Below, in pieces: positions 54,913-64,000 of a stretch of DNA of 64,000 nt. A program made the translations under genes and the position numbers. The stretch covers positions 19,165,501 to 19,229,500 of the forward strand of contig NC_088303.1 in the NCBI RefSeq assembly GCF_032854445.1, written 5' to 3'. The notes under the pieces are model-generated. The model searched no databases. It was not told where the DNA came from and saw nothing but the letters and a program-made list of their open reading frames with translations. Every line of letters starts with the position of its first letter. Positions within the stretch are counted from its first letter, which is position 1. Source of the stretch: Liolophura sinensis. Lineage: Eukaryota; Mollusca; Polyplacophora; Chitonida; Chitonidae.

Positions 54913-54926
54913 AACTTCATAGCAAC
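54913..54926 (+). promoter_or_regulatory. X-box-like RFX site upstream of CCDC113
   Basis: AACTTCATAGCAAC matches RYYNYYWWRRNRAC at 13 of 14 positions and ends 11 bp before the CCDC113 ATG. Genes for motile-cilium proteins are commonly controlled by RFX factors through such proximal sites, so position and gene class support each other. Confidence 0.5.
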
Positions 54927-54937
54927 AAACAAGCAAT

Positions 54938-57900
54938 ATGGCGGACTCGGAGACACAAAGTATCGACACGAGCAATGAAACGGGGGAAGATCCTTTACAA
55001 GAACTATCTGATGACCAACTGTACAAACTTTTGGCTGACACATTGTAAGTATATTGACAATATGTGATGTTTTTTGTTTTGTTTGGTTTCGTGCATGATT
55101 TATACAACATACGGTCTGGTCAACCCAATGCAATATAAAGAAAATGCACAGTGAGAAGATTTTGCAGACTTAGCAAATCAAAGCTGAGAAGTACACATCA
55201 GTCATCATGCATTAGTCTGAGTACACTGCCTGTTGGTTGAGGAATGTTTGGATACTACATATTCATGGCTACTCAACCTAGGTATCCAAATTTGGATACG
55301 CCATATTCATTGCTGCTCCACCTTGGTATCCAAATATTCCTCAACCAACAGTCAGTGTACTCGTACTAGTCATACATCATTTTACAATTGTCGCTCAGTA
55401 CCATACTGCATTTCTTCTATCACAATAGATTGTCAATTGCAATAGTTAAATTCATCTTAAATGGGTTACATTTTACTGTTACACAGTGAAAGCTTCTCTA
55501 GAAAATCTGCATTTTAGTTGAGGGTGTCACTGACTGTCTGATTATTTGCTACCAAAAGCAGTTTTTTCCCAGTGATTCTGTACCCTGTAATTTAATCCAT
55601 TATGTTGATTTAACTTATACATATATTTATATGTATATAAATAATTAATATATACATATATTTAACTATACATATATGTAGATTTGAAAACTGATTTTCA
55701 GGTGTAACTTTGTGTGTATCCTTGTACACCAAAAAATATCTGGATGATGAAATGACTCTAGTATCAGAAATCACTTTTGACAAAACAGTTCAGTGATGAG
55801 AAATCGACCATTTTAAGCATGTTTGAAGGCTAATGCATGTATGTAGATCTGAGGCAGGCAGTTAGTATTATTTTTTTTGCAAGTGGATGGTAAGACGTAG
55901 ACAAATTTGGGATTTATTACCAAAGTATGGCATCTACCTTAATTATAAATAAGTGAGGTATTCATGGTAAATAGGCTTAAACAGTTCAGTGCGTAAGTAC
56001 ATGTAAACATTAGTCAGAAGACATTTACTATGCATAGCGTGTACACCATTCTGATGACAACTTTCTAATCTGTTAAACATTTTGAACTTTCACAGGCATG
56101 CAAATGAAGTCCTTGCAGCTGAAACACAGATGTTTGAGAAGTTTCTCAATAGAGTGGAACCTAAAGATGCTGGAGGGGTACATCAGTCAACCCCATTCAC
56201 TGGTATGGCGTCAACACAGTCAAACCATGAGAATGTTAGAACTGTTGGTAGGAAGCGGTCGAAGTCTCGCAGCAGTAACATGGACAGAAGTCTCCGTCTG
56301 ACAGCTGAACAAAAATGTGACATAGCACAGAGGGAAATTGAAGAACTGAGGGAAGAAATCGACACCCTTAAAGAGGAATCTGAGAAAGTTTTAGATACCT
56401 ACAAGGTTAGAACTATTATATTTACAAATACATGTATCTACACCTATGTGCTAATACACATGTAAGCACCAATCAGCTAGATGAATATATAATTAATGAT
56501 TTGCTACTTAATTGTTTTTTATTTATATTACTGATATGAAATGTGTTGTCTTGTCTTTGAAGACAACTGATGATATAAACATGGATGCAATAAAAACAGT
56601 TGTTATTCCATTTCAGGCCATTATGGAAGAAGCAGACCTCAGATTGGCTGAAATCAAAAAAGAATCCTATGAATTTGAGAGAGACATTACGAAGGGAGCA
56701 GTGAACTCCAGGACAGGAAAAGTTGTTGCTGAGAAAGTTATCCGTTACTTTGAGGACAAGTTACGATCTAGGGTGAGTTGTTGTGGTTTTCTGTGCAGCT
56801 ATATATAGTGCATCAAAGAATTTGAAATGTAAATCTAGGTCTCCCGTCCTCTGGACATTTCCTGATAACTCTTTAACTCTATTAATCTTGTCTCACTTGT
56901 TTTTGCAGGATACATTAATTGAGAAGTTACGTCTGAAAAATTCCACCTTGAAAGTTCAGAAGAAGAAGTTACATCTTCAGCTGAAGCAGGTTTGAGTATT
57001 TCTAGTTTCGTGTTTGATTGTAAAACATTTCTCTAAAAGTTTCAGTGTTCATAGAATATTTTTATACATATCTATATTGAAATACAGACAGGATTGAAGA
57101 AATACTGAATTTACAGTAAGTTTATCTTATAGTCAATCTAAGGTCTTGATTCTCTGTTGTAGAAAGAAGAAATGGGCGAAGTTCTCCATGAGGTTGACTT
57201 TAACCAGCTGAAGATTGAAAATCAGCAGTATTTGGAGAAAATTGATGAGAGGAATCAGGATCTTTTGCGGCTGAAACTGATGGCAGGAAACACATTACAA
57301 GTGCTCAACACTTATAAGGTAAGGGCATTTCTATATCAAAACACTTAACAGGTAAATTCCATGCTCTAATTCCATAATATTTCATTTTTATATGGATCCC
57401 ATCAGTAATTGCATTGTTTTATCCACATGAGTAAAGTTCTTAACCGTGCATTTTAACTTGCATTAAGATGGTGGAACATCGTGATAGTATGAAAATACAT
57501 GAATATATGATACTAGCATACAGTTTGATTTTTTGCTTGTTTCATTGTTAGAAAGATTTGATTCACAATATTGATTTTTTGTAGAAAAAGCTGCACACAT
57601 TGACCATGGAGTCTGAACGACTGAAGTCTGAAATTTCATCCAGAAACAATCTGTTGTGGCGTATTGATTCTGAGACAGATGCTGTAGAGCAGGTATGATT
57701 GAAAAAAAGAAAATATCAGCTGTACTATTAGTTAGAGAACACAGTTTTATACTTGGTCAGGTACCTTACCCAAGGCTGCAGCAGGATATACCAGGAATCA
57801 GATGTGCACATACAGCCTTCATTCTTCAGTCAGGCATTGAAGTGAATGAATGAATGGTTATGGCTTAATGCTACTACAGTAACATTGCAGTCAAACCTTT

Positions 57901-58822
57901 TGAGGGTCATGTATACTGAGCGAGCAGGCAACCTCACTCTTCAATATTTTGAAGCTTGCAAATAGCTGTAACTCTTTTTTTTTTTTTTTTTACAGGAGAG
58001 GTCAAAAGCTGAAAAGATCAACCGCAAGTTACGTCAGCAGCTGGCAGACTTCCGAGTTCCAGAGGTGATGGAGTATGTTAACGAGAAGGCAGATCTGTAC
58101 GAAATCCAGAAGAAAGTCAAGAGCTGGGAGAGGAAAGTGGAAATTGCAGATGTAAGTCATATAATAATATTAAGATTGTGTTATGATGCAAGCCAAATGC
58201 CATGTGATTAGGTAGTTGTTAAAAACTACGGCAAGGTACATGCATTATGAGGGTGTTTCAGATGAGACTTCTTTATGATGTTTGGGTCAGGTATGTACAA
58301 CATAAGTAAATGTTAATGTGCATGGTTGCACTTTTTGTACACAGTAGTGTTTTGTTCAAGGTTGAAGATGTATCTTGAGGACTGGTTTAAACCTTTATGT
58401 CACGAACTGCCTGGCAAGATTTTCCCTGCTTGATATTTCTTCTATATTCATGTTATAAGTAGATAATATCATTTTCTGTTTCTCATATTGAAAAATATTA
58501 TCAATTCAGTCCATAACAGTCAGGTTAAAAGATGGACAATATTTTGTTGAATTATTCCTTGATCTCTGTGATCAACTGAGTTTTGCTCAAAATATGTTGA
58601 CTAGACATTTAGAAGTTGCTAGATACAATTATTATTGTCTCCAGCTCACATCTATCTTATTCTTCACAAATCAGATTTCAAGGTTTAACAGACAATTGGA
58701 ACAAATTTATTAATTTGTAAACTCTGTTTTAGATGGCTTTGAAGACACACAGGAAAACCTGGAACTTGATGCAGATGGGGAGTAACAGCATGACGCAGTG
58801 GAGAATGATGGAAACTGCTTAA
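54938..58822 (+). CDS. CCDC113: Coiled-coil domain-containing protein 113 (CFAP263), 8 exons, 387 aa
   Basis: CCDC113 is a coiled-coil protein that partners CCDC96 (CFAP184) on the axoneme near the radial spoke 3 and nexin-dynein region, and is also reported at centriolar satellites. Exons: 54938-55044, 56096-56405, 56617-56772, 56909-56989, 57163-57318, 57585-57692, 57996-58151, 58733-58822; total 1164 nt with all phases matching. Blocks shared with the human protein (377 aa) include ETQMFEKF, RKRSKSRSSNMDR, AIMEEADLRLAEIKKES, EKLRLKNSTLKVQKKKL, HEVDFNQLKIEN, GNTLQVLNTYKKKLH, KINRKLRQQLADFRVPEVM and KSWERKVEIADMALKTHRK. Heptad-rich helices run from about residue 105 to 365. The N-terminus is acidic (ETGEDPLQELSDDQ). 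The start ATGGCGGAC has a good context and is preceded by stops. Four exons end on blocks of 156 or 108 nt, all phase 0 after exon 2. Confidence 0.96.
55219..55362. repeat. 37-bp imperfect inverted repeat with internal palindrome
   Basis: Arm 55219-55255 pairs with 55326-55362 (two mismatches). The loop holds the 18-bp perfect palindrome GTATCCAAATTTGGATAC at 55282-55299. The left and right halves also show a direct repeat ('catattcatggctactc' and 'catattcattgctgctc'). Located in CCDC113 intron 1. Confidence 0.9.
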
Positions 58823-59160
58823 GGGGAAACAACTCTGTCCGGAGAAACAACTTTAGACCTTAACCTAACTTCAGACATTTTGTCTATGAGAATTTATTTA
58901 TCGTTATAGCACTTAAGATTCTTGATACTTTTTTACACTGTGTGGACCAAGACATGTACACTTGGGTCAAAATGGTCAAGTCACTCAAGTTTACAGACGA
59001 TGCATGTTATTTCAAACTTCTGTTGTCCACTTATGATCCACAAATCATGTTCTGACATTTGGGTTTCGGTAAGGAGTTACATTCTTCATATTTCCCCATA
59101 TTGCTTGTTGTTGCTATTACTAATATGTATACATGTATGTACCTGGTTGTGTAACTTTGA

Positions 59161-59166
59161 AATAAA
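59161..59166 (+). promoter_or_regulatory. Poly(A) signal of CCDC113
   Basis: AATAAA 339 bp after the CCDC113 stop codon, followed within 30-40 bp by a T/G-rich 'cttcctgtgttgatt'. Confidence 0.65.
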
Positions 59167-59209
59167 CAAAGACAAAATATGTGAAAACTTGCAAGACTTC
59201 CTGTGTTGA

Positions 59210-61790
59210 TTAAACCGAAATTGTAGTAGTTATCGAAATTACTCCAGGGAAATATCTGACCGGAAGCAATAACAAATTCTTTGTCAGATTCATATGACAA
59301 ATACTCATTCATTCATGGGTGCTAGAGGGCTGTACTGCTGTCAGACGCTGAGTATACCCAGAGAACATGATTCTATAGGTAGCACTTCTCCAAGTTCAGT
59401 AACAAGCAAAGCTGCAAGCGTATGCCAGCTAAAATCCAGTCACACAGCAGATAAATTAACACGATATACTGTATTGTTAGTATAGCTCATTGTGCTTTAA
59501 TGTCGATTCCAACATGTCTCTGAGATGCCCTGTTCTATAATTACGAACATCGGAGAGATGGGGAAAATGGGGATAAGATTGGAAATGAGACAGCCTGAAT
59601 TCAAATTCTACTAGATCTATGTTCCTGTGGGAGACACAGTTCAGAGTCGCTTAAAAGGGTCAAATAAGTCACTCTTTAGAACACAAACTGTTTGTGTCTG
59701 TTGGTTTTATCATGTTTATGGCTGTCTGTTTTATCATGTTCATGGGAAACCAGAGTGTTCAGGATGAACCACTGGTAGGTAGCTTACAAACCTCTTGACC
59801 TCAGCCAAAGCCAGTTCTGGATTACAACTCGACTTGATTGGTCAATGAGCTTATAGTTGCTTTCCCATGTGACTTACTGGAGCCACTTTGGTGGAAGGCA
59901 AGTGGTTGACTGCTTAGGAACATTCAAAATGTCGGATTTGACGAATTTCTTTTCCAATCATCTCATAATCGGAAGCTCTCCATCTTCAGCCTTGTTTACA
60001 CCATCTGATTTGTTGTATTGACTCATCAAATTTAACACAATGACAACAAGTCTTTGCGATAGGCTGTGTTCTGAGGATGCAATTTGTCAAATGAAACAGT
60101 GCTTATACTATCTTCATTCGACTAGACTAATCTGACAGGTCTACCCGACAATTGCATCATGTGAAAACAGCTTTCTGCAACCATTAACATGATTAGATAT
60201 TCCAGATGAGACAGGAGGACCATTATTGTACTATTTACCATGTATAAATACCAATGCACAACCTTTATGACACTTGATAATTTGGCAAAAAATTTTACGT
60301 TATGCTACATACAGGAAGAATGAAGTAAGAGCACATTTCATCCCAGGGTCGGGGATATTTTGATTTATTTGACTTGTGTTTTACACTGCACTCACAAATA
60401 TTTCACTTCCACGATGGTGGCCAGCATTATGGTGTGAGGAAGCTGGGCAGAACTCTGGGAAACCCACAACCATGCGCATTGAGTCTGGGCTATACATGTT
60501 ACATATGCTTCTGATATCTCTATTACAGAAACTGACACTCAGAACATACAGTCTCTCTGTGTTGACTTGAAAGCAACCTAGAATCAACAAGCATTCAGAT
60601 GTGGTAAATAACTGAAGATTTCACCCGAGACTATGTTGCACATTTTGCCAGATTCTGCGAGTTCTAATAATCTTGTAAAGGTGTTTCAAGGGTTTTTTTG
60701 GAAGGCAGCATGATATCCTATTGGAAAGTTGTAAGCCTCAGCACCAAAAGTACAATTTTATGATAATGTTTTACCTCTAAAAATGCTCTTTTTCAGGTGA
60801 AAGATACACTTCTGGACCACTTATTGAAATCTCTCCATAAATTCAGTTGTCTAACAAATTCATCTGTTAAATGAATACCTAATAGGGTTTCTAGGATATA
60901 GCCAACTAGGTAAGTAAACAACCCAAATCTCTGGATGAAAATCAATTTCAAATACATAAAATATACGTAAAGAACAAAATACATATATGTGAAAAACACA
61001 ACAAATTCATAATATCGGAGAAGAAACATCCCTGAATTTGATCATTTCAGACATTAATGCCGATTAAAATGCAGGATATTTAGTTTTACAGACAAGGCAA
61101 AAAGAAAATAAGCTGGTTCCCTGTTCTTTTCCAGTTTTTTATTATTAGAAAACCCAGATTTATGACATTGTAGTTCACTGGAAGAATAAAAAGTGAAAAA
61201 GACAAACATGCCTCTTGTCGTTCTTAGTGGTGTTTCTTGCTTGCAGCAGCACTGGAGTCTGCCGTTGTTCTTTGAGAGGTAAATTGACTATTGTAATTGA
61301 TATTAATTCATATTTAAATGTCAGAAATTTAAATAGCTGGATTGTTACTTAAGAGTTGGATTTCACCAAGCACTTTCTGGTAGATTTGAAATGGCTCTAT
61401 GCATTTGTATCCAGCTATTTTTATACTTACAATGGTATTTGTATCTATATAGAGTGTCTGGCACATTTTCTATCGTTTTACATGCATCTATATGTAGGGG
61501 TACTTTGAGATTCATGAAACTGGAGTGTCCAATGCTATTCAGTTAGCACCATGTTCTACCATGGTGGACGACAGAATTTCTGCTCACCTGTTGTGGATGT
61601 CCTTAACGACTTGCTTGACCAATTGCATATTTAAAGTGCTGCCTCACTGGAACATCAATCTCAAGACACGAGATGATAACATCACAACCACCAGGCTGAC
61701 AAATACTTGGCCTCTGACATGCAGGGGAATCAATCACAAAATACTGATCCAGTTGATAAAGCTTTTTAAAAATGGAATAGCACTTGTGGT
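59210..61790. other. Intergenic between CCDC113 and the DHTKD1-like sequence
   Basis: About 2.6 kb between two converging genes. Besides one SINE fragment I see no supported feature; open frames are at most 130 codons and unlike known families. Confidence 0.5.
60358..60478 (-). mobile_element. SINE family A, reverse copy
   Basis: Reads 'ttgacttgtgttttacactg', 'aaatatttcacttccacgat', 'ggtggccagcattatggtgt' and 'gaaacccacaaccatgcgca'. The remainder is missing. Confidence 0.8.
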
Positions 61791-61793
61791 TTC

Positions 61794-61807
61794 TTTTTTT
61801 TTTTTTT
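61794..61807 (-). other. A14 run downstream of the DHTKD1-like stop (possible retrocopy tail)
   Basis: On the minus strand, 14 A residues start 177 nt after the DHTKD1-like stop codon. This could be the encoded poly(A) tail of a retrocopied mRNA. There is no clear AATAAA just before it, so a chance homopolymer is equally possible. Confidence 0.3.
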
Positions 61808-61984
61808 GCACAAAAACTTATACATTGGATATGTACACACAATCTGAGTCACTCATCACTATTACTCATTGTATTTTACTTAAGTATTACTTGTATGCTC
61901 CATGTAAATGTGAATGAAATATACCGACATACTGGCATATTTAAAGTGACCTCAAAATAATGCATAAAAAAACCCTCTAACTGA

Positions 61985-64000
61985 TTAATCAAATGTCTGA
62001 TCAAGTATTTCCTGATTTTCTTTCTGATGAATTTCACCAATGCCTACAGCAGGCAGGCCGAGAACTCCCCTGCCAGCATACATCAGTTTTACTCCCACGA
62101 TGTTCTGAAAGCGAGGATTGATAAATGACCAGGCACCCATGTTGCGCTGTTCCTCTTGACTCCACATGAACTCTGAAGCTTTAGGGTATTTACTGACCTC
62201 TTTCTGCAGGGCAGCAGCAGGGAAGGGACACAGTGACTCCAGTCTGACAAAGGCAATGTCTTCCCTTCCTCGTGCCTCTCGCTCCTTGAGTAAGGTGTAA
62301 TAGTGCTTCCCTGAGCAGAAGATGAGACGTTTGACCTGACTGGGAGTCACATGAGGGTCTCCTAGAACATGTGAGAAGGAGGTGCCAGGAGACATGTCGG
62401 CCAGTGTGGAGACAGCGGCAGGATAACGTAGCAGAATCTTCGGGGCGACCATCACCAAAGGCTTTCTGTAATTTCGTACAACTTGCTGACGAAGGAGGTG
62501 GAAGTACTGGGCTGGAGTGGATGGATTAGCTACCTGGAAATTCACATTATCTCCATCTACCCCGTCCTCTTCACTATCTGTCATCTGTAAAAACCTCTCC
62601 ATACGGCAGGATGTGTGTTCTGGCCCTGCACCATCATAACCATGTGGCAGCAACATCACGATCCCACTCTGTAGCAGCCATTTGTTCTCACCTGACGTTA
62701 TAAAGGTGTCTATCATGATCTGGGCACCATTGAAGAAATCCCCAAACTGAGCTTCCCAGATAACAAGGTTGTTGGGGCTTTCTAAACTCATCCCATACTC
62801 AAAGCCCAACACAGCTTCCTCTGAGAGAACACTGTTTGCCATTTCCAAGAAACCCTTCTGGTCTGGAATTGTGTTGTTGAGAGGAATGCATATTTCATCA
62901 GTGGACTGATCAACGAGCATGGTATGCCTCTGACTGAAGGTGCCCCTCCCCACATCCTGGCCGCTGATACGCACATTGAACCCTTGACAGAGCAGAGAGC
63001 CAATAGCCAGTGCTTCCCCTGTTGACCAGTCAAGGTTTGCCCCTTCTTCAAGTTTCTGGCGTCTCCTATCTATATGAGTCTTCTGAATAGTTGGGTGCAC
63101 GCTAAAGGATGGAGGAAGCTCTACAGACTTGGCACCGATGTACTTAAGCAGGGATTCATCTACCCCAGTGTCCCATGTCGTCAACTGGTCAGAGGCCTGA
63201 ACACAATCTGACCACTGACCAAGGAGGTGATACTGTTTTACTGGGTTTCCAAGCTGGCTGAACTCATGTACCAGCATATTGTTCCACTCACTTACATTTT
63301 TCAGCAGGTCTTCCTTAGAACACAATCCTTCAGGAGACTAGTTGATCTGCATACAAATCAGGCACACTTTTCCTGCCTCTTATAGCACCGTACATAAGTG
63401 GCTGTGTGAATGATGGTTCATCCATTTCGTTGTGACCAGATTTTCTGTAGCACACCAGTTCAATGATCACGTCCTTTTTAAATCTCAGCCGGTAAGCCAT
63501 AGCTATAGATGTGGCCTTGAGCACATCCTCTGGAGATTCTCCATTTACATGAAGCACGGGGCAGGGCATTCTTTTAGCCACATCCGAGCAGTACAAAGAT
63601 GATCTGCCATAGTGTTCCTCTGTGGTATATCCCAGCTGATTATTCACAATTAGATGCACGCTACCATTCACGGAGAAATGTGGACAGTTAGCAAAACTAA
63701 ATGTCTCAGCGATAACTCCTTGGCCAGAGAATGAGCCATCCCATGGACTTGTACGCAGACGGCCTTGTCAGACGGAGAAGAGGGATCCTCGCTATACTCT
63801 CCAGTCCTCACGGTCTGCTGTTTGGCCCTGGCTTTGCCCACAGCTACAGGTGAGACTGCATCCAGGTGGGATGGATTGGGTAGGAAAGACACATGTAGAC
63901 TGCAGCCATGGTAATCCAAGTTCACCGAGTTGTACAGGTGGCTTAGAACATCGCCAGTTCCTTGAACACCCGGTGGAAATTCACTTAGTCCCTTTGATCT
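61985..64000 (-). pseudogene. DHTKD1: DHTKD1-like 2-oxoadipate dehydrogenase E1, intronless, two frameshifts, 5' end outside window
   Basis: DHTKD1 is the thiamine-diphosphate E1 of the mitochondrial 2-oxoadipate dehydrogenase complex in lysine and tryptophan breakdown. About 670 codons are present without any intron. Frame segments on the minus strand: 64000 to about 63742 ([41 protein letters not shown]), about 63741 to 63333 ([55 protein letters not shown]), and about 63337 to 61985 ([79 protein letters not shown]-type block, [12 protein letters not shown]). One base is missing within VHG|DGSF at 63740-63742, and one extra base lies near 63331-63338, restoring the frame. Apart from these two changes the reading frame is open and conserved to the final TAA. 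The animal gene normally has many exons, so a young retrocopy is the simplest explanation. An intron-poor functional gene with consensus errors is the alternative. Confidence 0.8.

Noticed and set aside
61525-61917. 130-codon plus-strand frame
   Set aside because: Overlaps the 3' flank of the DHTKD1-like copy. It has a poly(F) tract from the T14 run and no domain.

Overview
The window is nuclear DNA of an animal, most likely a mollusc and plausibly a gastropod. Genes are split by introns with GT..AG borders, the DNA is AT-rich, and two families of short interspersed elements with tRNA-like heads are scattered through it, one ending in 'accaatcaaataaataaa'. The species call is inference; no ribosomal or mitochondrial marker is present.

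Layout. (1) 1945-19965, plus strand: a complete ten-exon membrane dipeptidase (434 aa) with an N-terminal membrane anchor and all five zinc ligands. Its introns and downstream flank are loaded with minisatellites (units of about 21, 20, 30, 18, 34, 21 and 46 bp), SINEs and a perfect 40-bp hairpin. (2) 25380-27371, minus strand: CFAP20, five exons, 196 aa, an axonemal inner-junction protein. (3) 34074-49852, minus strand: the catalytic alpha subunit of protein kinase CK2, twelve coding exons, 388 aa, with a predicted non-coding leader exon near 52 kb. (4) 54938-58822, plus strand: CCDC113 (CFAP263), eight exons, 387 aa, a coiled-coil ciliary protein. (5) 61985-64000, minus strand, running off the window: the C-terminal two thirds of a DHTKD1-like 2-oxoadipate dehydrogenase E1. 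It has no introns and two frameshifts that cancel each other, and is best explained as a retrocopy or as a locus with consensus errors.

The most informative large-scale signal is the block CFAP20(-), CSNK2A(-), CCDC113(+). From memory this order and orientation is the same as on human chromosome 16q21, so it looks like ancient microsynteny linking two ciliary genes to CK2. RFX-type X-boxes occur in and around this block, one of them directly upstream of the CCDC113 start.

The rest is intron or intergenic DNA. I saw no structural RNA gene, CRISPR array or complete autonomous transposon. Long open frames inside the minisatellites are by-products of unit lengths divisible by three. All exon borders were read by eye from reading-frame continuity, splice consensus and remembered family sequences, and have not been tested against transcripts.
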